Source of the DNA: CAYFUG01 sp964346295 | Lineage (GTDB): Bacteria; Patescibacteriota; Minisyncoccia; Moranbacterales; DUUL01 | Reading direction: 5' to 3' | DNA length: 54,846 bases | NCBI GenBank assembly: GCA_964346295.1 | Contig: CAYFUG010000006.1 | Span: forward strand, 1-54,846 | Part shown: positions 1-9,753 of the stretch, one piece after another | Position numbering within the stretch: the first letter of the stretch is position 1 | Layout: each line of letters opens with the position of its first letter | Made by a program: the position numbers and the translations under genes | Notes under the pieces: model-generated | Told to the model about the DNA's origin: nothing | The model's database searches: none | What the model saw: only the letters and a program-made list of their open reading frames with translations

Positions 1-1
1 T

Positions 2-55
2 TTTAAATGATTTACCGACTAGGACTTGGGTTAGATTTTGGATGATTTACTTCGC
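2..55. repeat. Left copy of the window-terminal inverted repeat
   Basis: These 54 bases are the exact reverse complement of 54793-54846. The match stops abruptly at 55/56. Chromosomal genes lie between the copies, so a dispersed repeat or a shared assembly junction is likelier than the ends of a linear replicon. Confidence 0.9.
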
Positions 56-148
56 AAAATAGACAAAATTTTTTAGATTTGTTACATTTAGAGAGTAAGT
101 TTTTAGAAAGAGAAGTTTGATATCTTACTAATCATTAAAAGTAGGGGA

Positions 149-1288
149 ATGAAACTGGAACGCTCCAATCTAGTTAATTTAGTCAGTATATTTGTAATCG
201 CCATCTCGGTTTCGACATGGTTTTTTTTGCTACCTAAACTTTTTTCTCAAACTGAAGGTCATGAACCAGAGGAATTGATAGGAGCAGCCTTGGGGGGTGG
301 AGAATTATCCGATTCTGAAGTGCTGGTGGCAGGAGAGAATAGCTTCATGAAAGAGAAGTTTTCTCAAACTGGAGAGAGCGAAAACAGCAAGGCTGTGTTT
401 CGTAAGAACTCGGAAGTTTCAGTAACAGAAGTTTTCACTGCCCAGCGAGAGCAGGAACCTCGTAGAAAGCGAGAATCGGAGGATGTTTCTGTGCAAGCCC
501 GAGCTTCTATCTTAATTGACGCTGACACTGGTCAGGTTTTGTATGCTCAGCGACCAGACCAAAGATTAGCAATTGCCTCTCTTACCAAGTTGATGACAGC
601 GGTGGTGGTGCTAGAAGAGGTGGAGAATCTCAATGAATTGGTGACGATTGATCAGGAAGTTTTGGGAATAGAAGGAACTAAGGTGGGTTGTCCTACTTCT
701 TCCTTTTGCAATGCTAATCGCTTGGAATTAGGAGAGAAAGTGCGAGTGCGCAATTTGTTAGAAGTGACGTTGATGAACAGCGCAAATGATGCGGCAGTAG
801 CCTTGGGAAAGCATGTGGGTGGATCTCAGGCGGATTTTGCGGATTTGATGAACGAGAAGGCTCGAGAATTGGGCCTCAAAAATACCAACTTTTGTAATCC
901 TTCCGGCTTGGATGACGATGATAACCCCGGGAGCTGCTACTCGACTGCCCGAGAGTATTCCAAGATCGTGGCTTATTCTATGCAGGCGCACCCTTTAATT
1001 TGGGATATTTTCCAAACCAATGAAAAGTTGTTTACTTCGGCCGATGGCAAGATTTTGCACAAAGCTTCCACCACTCATGCTCTACTGGGGATGATGAATA
1101 ATTGTATGGGTGGCAAGACTGGCTTTACTTACGAAGCGGGGAGAACTTTAATGAGTACGGTTTACCATCCTCAAGATCGGAGTATTCGCTTGGTGGGAGT
1201 GATCTTGGGGAATGAGCATGATTATCCTTGGGATGATATGCGGGGGATGTTGGAGTGGGGATTCACCGCCTACGACTGGGGCTTGTAG
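149..1288 (+). CDS. D-alanyl-D-alanine carboxypeptidase (peptidase S11, DacA/PBP5 type)
   Basis: A serine DD-carboxypeptidase that trims the terminal D-Ala from peptidoglycan stem peptides outside the membrane. All three penicillin-binding motifs are visible: SLTK at residues 144-147 (nucleophile Ser144), SAN at 211-213 and KTG at 323-325. Residues 8-32 form an uncleaved-looking signal anchor, followed by about 80 polar residues that probably act as a spacer before the catalytic domain (about 115-375). The usual PBP5 C-terminal amphipathic anchor is missing, so the N-terminal helix probably tethers the enzyme. The catalytic region also holds several cysteines (181, 187, 249, 263) that could form disulfides outside the cell. 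The start is preceded by a weak AGGGG. A terminator-like hairpin follows at 1431-1452. The family call is firm; the exact DacA/DacC subtype is open. Confidence 0.92.
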   Translation: MKLERSNLVNLVSIFVIAISVSTWFFLLPKLFSQTEGHEPEELIGAALGGGELSDSEVLVAGENSFMKEKFSQTGESENSKAVFRKNSEVSVTEVFTAQREQEPRRKRESEDVSVQARASILIDADTGQVLYAQRPDQRLAIASLTKLMTAVVVLEEVENLNELVTIDQEVLGIEGTKVGCPTSSFCNANRLELGEKVRVRNLLEVTLMNSANDAAVALGKHVGGSQADFADLMNEKARELGLKNTNFCNPSGLDDDDNPGSCYSTAREYSKIVAYSMQAHPLIWDIFQTNEKLFTSADGKILHKASTTHALLGMMNNCMGGKTGFTYEAGRTLMSTVYHPQDRSIRLVGVILGNEHDYPWDDMRGMLEWGFTAYDWGL

Positions 1289-1295
1289 GGAGAAC

Positions 1296-1350
1296 TTCCA
1301 AAATTGGCGAATTTCGTTGTTGCACTCAAAAATGAAAGCCCTGGGATTTG
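1296..1350. repeat. Intergenic repeat family A, short copy
   Basis: This stretch after the carboxypeptidase contains TTTCGTTGTTGCACTCAAA followed by GAAAGCCCTGGGATTT. The same words recur at 36941-37062, 37205-37255 and partly at 53347-53375, always between genes. The left part (CTTCCAAAATTGG) and right part (CTCAAAAATGAAAG) are imperfect inverted arms. Confidence 0.5.
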
Positions 1351-1430
1351 GTGTAAGTTTGGTCAAAGCTTCTGAAAAGTATTGGGTTTATTAGGATTCG
1401 ATTGAGGTTTAAATTGGTCTTAATTTAGAG

Positions 1431-1452
1431 GCACGCTGTGGGCGTGTTTTTT
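1431..1452 (+). terminator. Rho-independent terminator
   Basis: Stem CACGC (1432-1436) pairs with GCGTG (1442-1446) around a 5-nt loop, followed by six T residues. It lies downstream of the carboxypeptidase and upstream of the next promoter. Confidence 0.75.
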
Positions 1453-1477
1453 GGTGGGTGAAGTTAGGTTTGTGGAT

Positions 1478-1506
1478 TTGGCGAAAGGGAAGGGGCTTGG
1501 TATAAT
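1478..1506 (+). promoter_or_regulatory. Sigma70-type promoter of the hydrolase gene
   Basis: TTGGCG (1478-1483), a 17-nt spacer, then TATAAT (1501-1506) with an extended -10 (TGG before TATAAT). The spacer word GGGGCTTTGG-like is nearly repeated in the promoters at 2579 and 49425. Confidence 0.8.
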
Positions 1507-1543
1507 AGGAGTGTTAATTGGATAATTTGGTGATTAAAATAAA

Positions 1544-2530
1544 ATGGAAGAAATTAAAAATTTGGACGAAAAAAGGGGTTCGGGGAGGCTTGAGGGAGGC
1601 GATGAGCAGATTGAAGTACGAGATAAATTTCAAGAACTAGGAGAATTGGAAAAGGAGAAGTTGTTATTGGAATTAGAGCTTAGTATTTTAAAAAAGACTA
1701 AGGAGACTAAAGAACAAGGCATTGAAAAGCCAACAGTGGTGTTTTGCCACGGGATGTTCGCTAACGAGGCTTGTTGGACTAAGATGGCAGATTCTTTAAG
1801 GAAAGTGGGTTATGATTGTGTGGTGCCTAATTTACCTTTTCATGCTCCCCATGAGAAGTCCGAGGGTCAATTAGAAGCCCTGGGTAAGACAAGCTTAGAA
1901 GACTACTACCAATTTCTTTTGGGAGTGGTAGAAAAAATAGAAGGGCCAGTATTGTTAGTCGGTCATAGTATGGGAGGGTTTTTGACGGCCAAAGTTTCCA
2001 CCAATGAAAAGTTGCGAGATAAGGTTTTAGGCGCAGTTTTGTTGACACCGGCTGCCCCCAAGGGAATTCTTAGTCTTTACACCAGCGTAATCAGGGGAAA
2101 TTTAAGCGGGTTTGTTAAGAGCGCTTGGTTAGGTAAAAAGTTTATGTTGACCTTTGGAGAGTTTCGTTATTTATTGAATGGAGTTTCTCCTAAAAGAATC
2201 CAAGAAATGCTAAGAAAAAATCATTTGACGCCGGAATCAGGTACGGCAGCTCGTTCTTTTGCTTTTTGGCTCAAGGATGCTGAAATAGAGGACAAGCTGA
2301 TTTGCCCTACTTTGGTGGTTGGGGCGGAAGAGGATAGATGGGTTCCTCCAAAAGTTACCAGGCAAGTGGCTGAAAAGTTGGGAGCGGAATATGTCGAAGT
2401 TAAAGGATTGGGGCACTGGGTGGTAGAAGATTCTGGGGTGTTAGAAAAGGTCTTAGACTGGTTAGATAAGAGTTATAAAAAATCCCAGGCCAATGAGAAA
2501 GAAAAAGGAGCGGGTAAATTGGACAATTGA
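1544..2530 (+). CDS. Alpha/beta hydrolase
   Basis: An alpha/beta-fold serine hydrolase, probably cytoplasmic because there is no signal peptide. Visible are the oxyanion-region HG (residues 69-70), the nucleophile elbow GHSMGG with Ser142, the acid Asp264 (in EEDRW) and the base His291 (in GLGHW), giving an intact catalytic triad. A lid-like helical insertion lies at about 172-245. Residues 1-60 are very charged, look like a coiled segment and are not part of the usual fold. The last 15 residues are also charged. Substrate cannot be told; relatives include esterases, lipases and acyl-thioesterases. It is a single-gene unit with its own strong promoter, and the next gene again has its own promoter. 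Confidence 0.85.
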   Translation: MEEIKNLDEKRGSGRLEGGDEQIEVRDKFQELGELEKEKLLLELELSILKKTKETKEQGIEKPTVVFCHGMFANEACWTKMADSLRKVGYDCVVPNLPFHAPHEKSEGQLEALGKTSLEDYYQFLLGVVEKIEGPVLLVGHSMGGFLTAKVSTNEKLRDKVLGAVLLTPAAPKGILSLYTSVIRGNLSGFVKSAWLGKKFMLTFGEFRYLLNGVSPKRIQEMLRKNHLTPESGTAARSFAFWLKDAEIEDKLICPTLVVGAEEDRWVPPKVTRQVAEKLGAEYVEVKGLGHWVVEDSGVLEKVLDWLDKSYKKSQANEKEKGAGKLDN

Positions 2531-2578
2531 GAATTGTTTTAAACCGGTTTCTTGGTAGGCAAAATTGGGGTTTTTGAT

Positions 2579-2607
2579 TTGGTGAAGGGGAGGGGTTTTG
2601 GTATAGT
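2579..2607 (+). promoter_or_regulatory. Promoter of the 2.6-10.7 kb gene cluster
   Basis: TTGGTG (2579-2584), a 17-nt spacer, then TATAGT (2602-2607) with TGG just before it. Start of transcription would be near 2614, only about 35 nt from the first start codon. Confidence 0.75.
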
Positions 2608-2648
2608 GGAAATTAATAAGGAGAATATAAAAAATTTTAGAAATATGT

Positions 2649-5600
2649 ATGGAAGCGAAACATTTTAATCCCAGTTCCAGCGAGGAAGGCGAGAGAGGGA
2701 AGGCTCCGGGGGAAGGATTTATTAAGGCTGATTCTATGGAATCTCCTAGTGATTTGAGAAAAAAAATCGAGGAGGGACTTGAAAAAATACAGACCATTTC
2801 TGGGATCGATAGTGCTGAGGAGTTTATCGGTTTCAAGGAAGAATTAGGAGGGCTAATTGATTTAATGGAAGCCAAGGAGGAAGTGAAGCTTTTGGCGGGG
2901 CCTTTTTTCAGTTTAATAAAAGAAGAACTGAGAGAGCTTAGTTTTAATGATTTTAGGGATAGAGAAGTAGGAGTCGTTGCCACCATTAATGATTTAGTTG
3001 AAGAGCTAAAACAAGTAATCGAAGCAGAGTTTAATTTTCCTTTAAGCGAGGAGAATAGAGCCTGGATAAAAGATATTTCGAGTAGCCTTCTGAAGGATTC
3101 TCAAGTGGAGGATTTTAGCCATATTAAGGATGTTGTGGAGGTGCTGAATGTATTTTTTAAAAAGAAAGAATCCGGTGAATCCCCGGATAAATTTTTAGAT
3201 ATAATAGAAAATAAAAATTTGGGCAAAGCTCTTGACCAAAAAAGCCTTTTCGAAAGAGTTGTTTTTTGGAAAGAGCTCAATAAAAACGGTCAAAGGAATA
3301 TTGAGCTGCTAAATGAATTAGGTGTGGAATATCAACAGGCTAATCTTGTGAATCAGTTAGAGAGGGATTTTTTGGAAAATTTAAAGAGGTTAAAAGAAGG
3401 AGGTATACTTATAAATAGTTACGATTTAGACGCTTATCGTATTCTTAAATTTCAAGAAAGAATTCTTGAAAAAGATATCGATCTTTACTTAAAATTATGC
3501 TCTGGCTTAAGACAAGAAAAAAAGGTGGACTTAGATGATTTAGAAGGCTTCTCAAGTAAATTCAAAGGAGTCAATGTTGTCACTGAGGATGTGGAGAACC
3601 TGAGAGCAGCTTATGGGAGATTTGGCGAAAGTTTTGAGATTAGCCAGGAAGGTTTAGAAAGAGTAATTTTTGAGTTAAAGGCTATTTCTGAGTTGGGGGT
3701 AGATATCGAAAATCTTAACCCAGAGGAAGCAGAGAGTTCTAACTTGAAGAGTGCCATAGAGGAGGCAGTCTGGGAGAGGATAAAGGGCGGGTATGAAGTT
3801 TATTTTGAGAGTGTTGCTGTGACGAATAAAACAGAGGTCTTTTTAAGAGCCAACAAGAAATTCCTTATTGCTCTAGCGGCTTATCCTGATCATATTCAGA
3901 ATGGTGTTTTGGAATTGATTAGTGTTGTCGCTAAGGAGAAAAAATTTTTTACAAAGGAAGAGGTGAGGGGGTTTGTGGATCTTGCTGAAGGAGGTGGTAC
4001 TAGTGTAATAAGAGAACTTATTAGCTATTTTGATTATAGCTTCAATATCTCAGATAGGATTGGAATTTTAGAGCTAGGGAAGTTAGCTTTCGATGAAAGA
4101 GTGGAGTTTTATGTCAAAATGAAAAGCTTGGAGATAGATGGCTATAGGCTTGATGCTAAGAGCATCGGAAAGATTTTAGAATCAGGCTTATTGAGAGAGG
4201 AGAGGAAAGAATTCTTTAGTTTGGTTAGCAGATTCACACAGCTTGGCTATAGGTTTTCTGCTGATGATTTAGATGAAATTAAACCTATTGTCCGGAAGAA
4301 AGAACTTTTATCTGCCACAAATAAGGCGATTTTCTTCCTGGAAGAGATTAAGTCTTTTAGCGCTGGGGAATTTCAATTTGAAATTCCTGCAATTTCTATT
4401 TTAGAGATAGATTTTTTGCTTGAAGCAGAAGCAATTTTTTCTCCAGAGGATGATCTAGAGAAATTTAAAAATTTTAGTCTGTTTTGTAAAAGTTTTTCGC
4501 CAGTTCAAGCGGGGGATTTGTTTGTCTTAGGTCTTTTTTTTAGCGTTCAGGACAAAGTTGGTTTGGAGACTTTTGTTCATAGCAGGGAAATTTTTCTTGA
4601 TACCAGGATGAGAAGTTTTCTTTTGGGAAATAAGGATAAAGCAGCGATTGTTTTTGGTCTATCTAAGGCCGGATTGTTTCAAGATAAGGAATTGAGTAGC
4701 TCTTCTAAGGATTTCTTTTTTGATAATTTAGAAACTATCTTAGATAGAGAGTCTTCTGAGAGGGAAGCTTTTTTAGAAAATTGGGGCAAGATTGAAGAAG
4801 CAAAATTGCCCAAAGAATTAAACGGTAGAGTCCTAGGGGAGATTTTAATTGGAGAAATTGAAGACGTAGAAGGATATTTAGACGAGGTTGGGATTAGAAG
4901 AGAGTCGATTCAGGGCCCGCTCAAAGTCATTGAGATATTTTCTAGGGCTCTGGATAGCGTTGATTTTGAAGAAATAATCAATCTTGAAGATGAAGATTCT
5001 GGGCTTGGAAGGGAAGAAAAAAATGATATATTAAGGGGACTGAGTGATTTTATGGACAGAATTCCCTACAGAGAGAAGGGGAGAACGATCTTGGTATTGT
5101 CTTTAATGAAGGAGGCGAGGGAAAGCTTTTTTGCAGGCCAGGAAGCAAGCATCTGGCCTTCGTTGGAGAGGACGTTAGAGTTGGTTTCGAATTATGGGGC
5201 TATTATAGAAAAAGGAAATTCAGATCGGATTCCTTCGGGGATAAGAGCATCTATGGGTTTAGAATACGAAGTTACTAGAAGTGTTGGCGAAGATTTTGCT
5301 TTTGAAAATTGCCTAGATTATGTTGATAGTATCAGAAAGTTGACCGAGTGTGCAAAAATTGGACAGGGGGCGGATGGAATTTTTGAGATCAACACCCAAC
5401 CTACAGATAATCCTTACTTAACAATTTTAGAAATGAGCTTACTTCAGGATTTGGGCTTTATTGACTTTAACTTTAATAGATATCCCGAGGCTTCCAGGGG
5501 TTATCATCTAACCTTGGGGGGAGAATTGGGGCTACAACCTGATATGCACACTCATTTTTTAGAAAGCGTTCTTTCTTGTTCTAATTTTATTGGAGTTAAC

Positions 5601-6593
5601 GCTGGTAGTCACATTAGAAGCGTTAAGGAGATTTACGAAAAAGGAGGTGATAGCAATCACAAATCTTTATTTTCAAATGGATTCACCCCAATGACAGAGT
5701 TTAAGGGTTGCTCTTGTGATAAATGGGAAATGTTTGAGAGAGCGATTTTGACTTCTCATAATTCTGCGATAGCGATTCAAGCGGCAGGTGCTTTTACTGA
5801 GATAGCTTCTTTTGATGATATTAGTAAGATGAAACATGATTTTCCTGATTCTGCGGGCGACTTTATGGATTATTTAGAAGAAAAGGATTTATTGAGTCAA
5901 GAGATTAAAGAAGAAAAAATAGGGGAAATTATCTTTTCCTGGATTAAATTGCAAGTGGAGATGCTAAAATTAATCGAGGATCACAATGAAAATTTTTTGG
6001 AAAATGAAGTGCATGGCTACCTTGATGAGGATGGCGATTGGGTCGACGCAATGGATTTTTCAGATAGAAACAACGCGGAAGAGTTTAAGAATTACTTAGG
6101 CAGGATTAATGAAGTTAGAAGGGAGGAGGGGAGGGAGCCTTATAGCAGCTTAGATGATTATTTTGAGAAAAATCAGAGAATTGAAGAAGGTTCTTTTTTC
6201 AACGGGATGACTTCTGAATTAGTGAATGCCTTTATTTCAATCAATAATTTTTCCTTGAAATCAGGTGGTGTTTCTAGCGATAAAAAAGGACAAGGCTCTA
6301 GAGAAAGTGAGGTTGAGGTGGATCGGGCTAATGTAGGGAGCATCTTCAATACAAGGATTGGTCATCAAAAGGAATACCTAGAAGGATTTGATGATAAGCC
6401 GGAAGAGACCTCAATTTTTGAGAGAGGAGGAAAGAGCCGAAAGGGGTATTATTACTTTCAAGGCTTTAGTGAGAGAATGATTTCGCATCAATCCCAAATT
6501 CTGTTGCTAAAGTTTAATGAAGAAATGGAAGATATTTTAAGTCGAGGAGTGTCCGAAGGAGGGAGCCTGGAGAAAGCCAGATTAGCTGCTTAA
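2649..6593 (+). CDS. Large protein of unknown function with a possible amidoligase-like region
   Basis: A 1314-residue protein without signal peptide or clear membrane segment. Residues 1-850 are mostly predicted-helical, rich in Glu, Lys, Leu and Phe, and I recognise no domain there. Residues about 865-1060 are different: GLEYE (870-874), FEINTQP (912-918), HLTLGGE (953-959) and a Cys-Ser-Cys cluster (1021-1023). The order GxExE, then E..P, then a His-containing strand ending in Gly resembles the carboxylate-amine ligase (glutamine synthetase/amidoligase) fold, but this is a pattern guess. The C-terminal part holds more charged helix. The ATG at 2649 is used because an ATG at 2645 is out of frame. 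An AGGAG lies about 27 nt upstream, too far to be a normal ribosome site. It is first in a run with 6604, clpB and 9754 on the same strand with short gaps. Confidence 0.6.
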   Translation: MEAKHFNPSSSEEGERGKAPGEGFIKADSMESPSDLRKKIEEGLEKIQTISGIDSAEEFIGFKEELGGLIDLMEAKEEVKLLAGPFFSLIKEELRELSFNDFRDREVGVVATINDLVEELKQVIEAEFNFPLSEENRAWIKDISSSLLKDSQVEDFSHIKDVVEVLNVFFKKKESGESPDKFLDIIENKNLGKALDQKSLFERVVFWKELNKNGQRNIELLNELGVEYQQANLVNQLERDFLENLKRLKEGGILINSYDLDAYRILKFQERILEKDIDLYLKLCSGLRQEKKVDLDDLEGFSSKFKGVNVVTEDVENLRAAYGRFGESFEISQEGLERVIFELKAISELGVDIENLNPEEAESSNLKSAIEEAVWERIKGGYEVYFESVAVTNKTEVFLRANKKFLIALAAYPDHIQNGVLELISVVAKEKKFFTKEEVRGFVDLAEGGGTSVIRELISYFDYSFNISDRIGILELGKLAFDERVEFYVKMKSLEIDGYRLDAKSIGKILESGLLREERKEFFSLVSRFTQLGYRFSADDLDEIKPIVRKKELLSATNKAIFFLEEIKSFSAGEFQFEIPAISILEIDFLLEAEAIFSPEDDLEKFKNFSLFCKSFSPVQAGDLFVLGLFFSVQDKVGLETFVHSREIFLDTRMRSFLLGNKDKAAIVFGLSKAGLFQDKELSSSSKDFFFDNLETILDRESSEREAFLENWGKIEEAKLPKELNGRVLGEILIGEIEDVEGYLDEVGIRRESIQGPLKVIEIFSRALDSVDFEEIINLEDEDSGLGREEKNDILRGLSDFMDRIPYREKGRTILVLSLMKEARESFFAGQEASIWPSLERTLELVSNYGAIIEKGNSDRIPSGIRASMGLEYEVTRSVGEDFAFENCLDYVDSIRKLTECAKIGQGADGIFEINTQPTDNPYLTILEMSLLQDLGFIDFNFNRYPEASRGYHLTLGGELGLQPDMHTHFLESVLSCSNFIGVNAGSHIRSVKEIYEKGGDSNHKSLFSNGFTPMTEFKGCSCDKWEMFERAILTSHNSAIAIQAAGAFTEIASFDDISKMKHDFPDSAGDFMDYLEEKDLLSQEIKEEKIGEIIFSWIKLQVEMLKLIEDHNENFLENEVHGYLDEDGDWVDAMDFSDRNNAEEFKNYLGRINEVRREEGREPYSSLDDYFEKNQRIEEGSFFNGMTSELVNAFISINNFSLKSGGVSSDKKGQGSRESEVEVDRANVGSIFNTRIGHQKEYLEGFDDKPEETSIFERGGKSRKGYYYFQGFSERMISHQSQILLLKFNEEMEDILSRGVSEGGSLEKARLAA

Positions 6594-6603
6594 TAAATCG
6601 AAT

Positions 6604-7053
6604 ATGGTAAAAATTGATCACTTTCCAGTTCAGCCTGCAAGAAAAGCTCCTTGGGAGATGATTCCCAGAGTTAATGAGAGGGTTTTTGATATATTAGAAT
6701 CCTTAATCTTGCATAAGGACAAAAAACGAGAGGATTTAACAGAGGAGCAAAGGGTTGAACTAGAAGCTCTAAAGGATGTTTTTGGAGAATTGTCTACTGT
6801 TAATCATGGTTTGGTTACTGAGATTAGCCTTGCTTGTGGCGTTGGAAAGATTTCTTATCTAGAGAAAGTTTTATTAACAGTTTTACTTTTGAGTGTCCAG
6901 AGGAATGGGCGAGGCATGAGGCTTGTTTTAAGTTTTTTTTCGGGAGATAGTGGCCTGGTTAATGAGGCTAGGAATGAGATAGTTGGAGCAGATTTCTTGA
7001 GCCAGCAAAACCAGAATTTTCTGTTGGCCATGGCTGATAAGATAGTTGATTAG
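6604..7053 (+). CDS. Hypothetical protein (149 residues)
   Basis: I do not recognise this protein. It is soluble, with no signal or membrane segment, and mixes charged stretches (residues 35-60) with a hydrophobic helix-like part (about 88-118). It starts 10 nt after the large unknown gene and ends 35 nt before clpB, so it is very probably co-transcribed with both. Its tight coupling to the 1314-residue gene suggests the two work together, but nothing in the sequence says how. Confidence 0.6.
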   Translation: MVKIDHFPVQPARKAPWEMIPRVNERVFDILESLILHKDKKREDLTEEQRVELEALKDVFGELSTVNHGLVTEISLACGVGKISYLEKVLLTVLLLSVQRNGRGMRLVLSFFSGDSGLVNEARNEIVGADFLSQQNQNFLLAMADKIVD

Positions 7054-7088
7054 TTTAATTAAAATACAAAAGGTAATCACAACTTTCT

Positions 7089-9743
7089 ATGCAAAATTTT
7101 ACTCAAAAATCCATTGAAGCGTTGCAGGGGGCCCAGGAGTTGGCCCAGGCGCGGGGTCAGCAGCAGCTGAGTGAGTGGCATCTATTGCGAATATTATTAG
7201 ATCAGCCGGGATCCACCGTGCCGGCAATCTTAGCGGCTCGTCAGGGGGATGGAGTGGGTTTAATCAATCAGGCTGAGGCGGAGATCGCCAAAATCCCTCG
7301 AGTGGAGATGGGGACTGGTAAGGATTCCCAGGCAGAGGGAGGCGGTTCAAGTTCAGACGAAGAACGGATTTATCCTACTCGAGAATTGGCAAATGGCTTG
7401 CAGGCAGCGGAAAAGCAGATGAAGGCCTTGGGTGATGAATATCTTTCTACCGAGCATTTGCTGTTGGGACTAATGGAGGCCAGCGGTACTATTCGAGAAA
7501 TTTTAGAGAAATCTAACCTTAATCAAGCATTAATTTTAGAAACCATGAAAGACATTCGAGGCGATCAAAAAGTAGACAATCCAGATCCAGAAGGCAAATT
7601 CCAGGTCTTGGAAAAATATACCGTTAATCTGACTCAAGAGGCTCAGGAGGGCAAAATTGACCCGATTGTAGGCCGAGACGAAGAAATTCGACGGACGATG
7701 CAAGTGCTTTCGCGGCGCACTAAAAATAACCCAGTGCTCTTGGGTGAACCCGGCACTGGCAAAACCGCTATCGTGGAAGGCTTGGCGCAAAGAATTGTCA
7801 ACGGAGATGTGCCGGAAAATCTCAAAGACAAGCAACTTTTGATGCTGGATTTAGCCTCTTTGTTGGCCGGAGCCAAATTCCGAGGAGAATTTGAGGAGCG
7901 CCTCAAGGCGGTGATCAACGAGATTGAAAAGTCTCAGGGGCGCTGTATCACTTTTATTGATGAACTGCATACTTTGGTAGGAGCGGGAGCTCAAGAGGGA
8001 GCAATGGATGCTTCTAACATGCTCAAGCCGGCTTTGGCGAGAGGAAAGTTGCGCACCATTGGCGCCACTACTCTCAAGGAGTATCAAAAGTATATTGAGA
8101 AAGACGCGGCTTTAGAGCGGCGCTTTCAGCCGGTAACCGTGGGCGAGCCCAGTGAAGAAGATACTCTGGCAATTTTGCGGGGTATCAAAGAGAAGTACGA
8201 ATTGCACCACGGTGTGAAAATCCGGGATGAAGCCTTGGTGGCGGCCGTGAAGCTTTCTAACCGCTATATCACTGATCGCTTTTTGCCCGACAAAGCAATC
8301 GATTTAGTTGATGAGGCCACTAGCGCTCTACGGATGGAAATCGAGTCCATGCCCACTGAGATCGACAAGTTAGAGCGTCGCAAGCGGCAGCTAGAAATCG
8401 AAGAGCAGGCGATTAAAAAAGAAAAGTCACTTCTGGGAGGCAACGGCGAAAAGAAGGAAAAACTGGCAGAATTAAAGAAGCAAATTGCGGACTTAGAAGA
8501 GCAATTAAAAACCCTCAAAGTGCAATGGCAGGCCGAGAAGGACCTGATTTTAAGCATTCGAAAGAGTAAAGAGGAGATTGATAAACTTAAAGTTGAAGCG
8601 GAGCGGCTGGAGCGAGAAGGAGACTTGAGCAAGGTGGCAGAAATTCGCTACGGACAAGTGCCCAATCTAGAAAAGCAGATCAAAGAAGATGAACAAAAAT
8701 TGGCCAAATTGCAAGAAAAAGGTGCCATTCTCAAAGAAGAGGTAACTGAGGAAGATATAGCTCAAGTGGTGGCCCGTTGGACAGGAATCCCGGTTTCTAA
8801 AATGCTGCAAGAAGAGGTAGCTAAACTGGCCCAGGCAGAAGAGGAACTGCAAAGACGAGTAATTGGCCAAACTCCAGCAGTGGAGGCGGTTGCCAATGCC
8901 ATCCGGCGTTCTCGAGCGGGTTTGAGTGAGGAGAATCGACCGATTGGATCTTTTATGTTTTTAGGGCCGACTGGAGTGGGCAAGACTGAGCTGGCCAAAG
9001 CCTTGGCGGATTTTCTTTTTGACGATGAAAACGCTCTTACTCGAATTGACATGAGTGAGTACATGGAAAGTCACAGTGTGGCCAAGTTGATTGGTTCGCC
9101 TCCCGGTTATGTTGGTTACGAAGAAGGAGGGCAATTGACGGAGCGAGTGCGGCGGCGGCCCTATAGCGTGCTGCTGTTCGACGAGATTGAAAAGGCCCAC
9201 CCGGAGGTGTTCAATGCCCTGCTGCAAATGCTGGATGATGGCCGTTTGACCGATGCCAAGGGGCGAGTGGTAAACTTCAAAAACACCATTGTGATTATGA
9301 CTTCTAATATTGGGAGTGGATTTTTGGTGGCCAATTCTGAAGAAGGTCAGAGTCAGAAGGAAGATTGGGCAAATAAGGAGGCAAAGGTGATGGAGGAGCT
9401 ACGCAATCATTTTAAGCCAGAGTTTCTCAATCGCTTAGATGAGATTATTATTTTTCACGCCCTCACCAAAGAGCAATTAGAGAAGATCATTGGCTTGCAA
9501 ATCGAAAGAGTGAATACTAGGCTGAAAGACAAGGCTATTAGTCTCCAGTTAACTGAGCAGGCTAAAGAATTCTTACTGGAAAAAGGCTATGATCCAATTT
9601 ATGGCGCCCGACCGCTGAAACGAGTGATTCAGCACGAAATTTTAGACCCTTTGGCGTTGGAGTTGATTGGTGGGAAGGTTGAGAAAGGGGAGGTTGAGGT
9701 TGGGTTGGAGAAGAGGGAGATAAGATTTAAATTTAAAGATTAA
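7089..9743 (+). CDS. clpB: ATP-dependent disaggregase ClpB
   Basis: A hexameric AAA+ chaperone that pulls polypeptides out of aggregates together with DnaK. Domains in order: Clp N-domain repeats (about 1-145), AAA-1 with Walker A GEPGTGKT (219-226) and Walker B Asp291-Glu292, a long coiled-coil middle domain (about 405-540) that marks ClpB rather than ClpA or ClpC, AAA-2 with Walker A GPTGVGKT (626-633) and Walker B Asp698-Glu699, then the D2-small domain with GARPLKR near the end. The length of 884 is slightly above the usual 857 or so because of a loop with a Gly-Ser-Glu run near 78-95. AAAGG lies ahead of the start. I see no CIRCE element in the 35-nt gap upstream, so heat control, if any, must act at the distant promoter at 2579. 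Confidence 0.97.
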   Translation: MQNFTQKSIEALQGAQELAQARGQQQLSEWHLLRILLDQPGSTVPAILAARQGDGVGLINQAEAEIAKIPRVEMGTGKDSQAEGGGSSSDEERIYPTRELANGLQAAEKQMKALGDEYLSTEHLLLGLMEASGTIREILEKSNLNQALILETMKDIRGDQKVDNPDPEGKFQVLEKYTVNLTQEAQEGKIDPIVGRDEEIRRTMQVLSRRTKNNPVLLGEPGTGKTAIVEGLAQRIVNGDVPENLKDKQLLMLDLASLLAGAKFRGEFEERLKAVINEIEKSQGRCITFIDELHTLVGAGAQEGAMDASNMLKPALARGKLRTIGATTLKEYQKYIEKDAALERRFQPVTVGEPSEEDTLAILRGIKEKYELHHGVKIRDEALVAAVKLSNRYITDRFLPDKAIDLVDEATSALRMEIESMPTEIDKLERRKRQLEIEEQAIKKEKSLLGGNGEKKEKLAELKKQIADLEEQLKTLKVQWQAEKDLILSIRKSKEEIDKLKVEAERLEREGDLSKVAEIRYGQVPNLEKQIKEDEQKLAKLQEKGAILKEEVTEEDIAQVVARWTGIPVSKMLQEEVAKLAQAEEELQRRVIGQTPAVEAVANAIRRSRAGLSEENRPIGSFMFLGPTGVGKTELAKALADFLFDDENALTRIDMSEYMESHSVAKLIGSPPGYVGYEEGGQLTERVRRRPYSVLLFDEIEKAHPEVFNALLQMLDDGRLTDAKGRVVNFKNTIVIMTSNIGSGFLVANSEEGQSQKEDWANKEAKVMEELRNHFKPEFLNRLDEIIIFHALTKEQLEKIIGLQIERVNTRLKDKAISLQLTEQAKEFLLEKGYDPIYGARPLKRVIQHEILDPLALELIGGKVEKGEVEVGLEKREIRFKFKD

Positions 9744-9753
9744 ATTAATTAAA

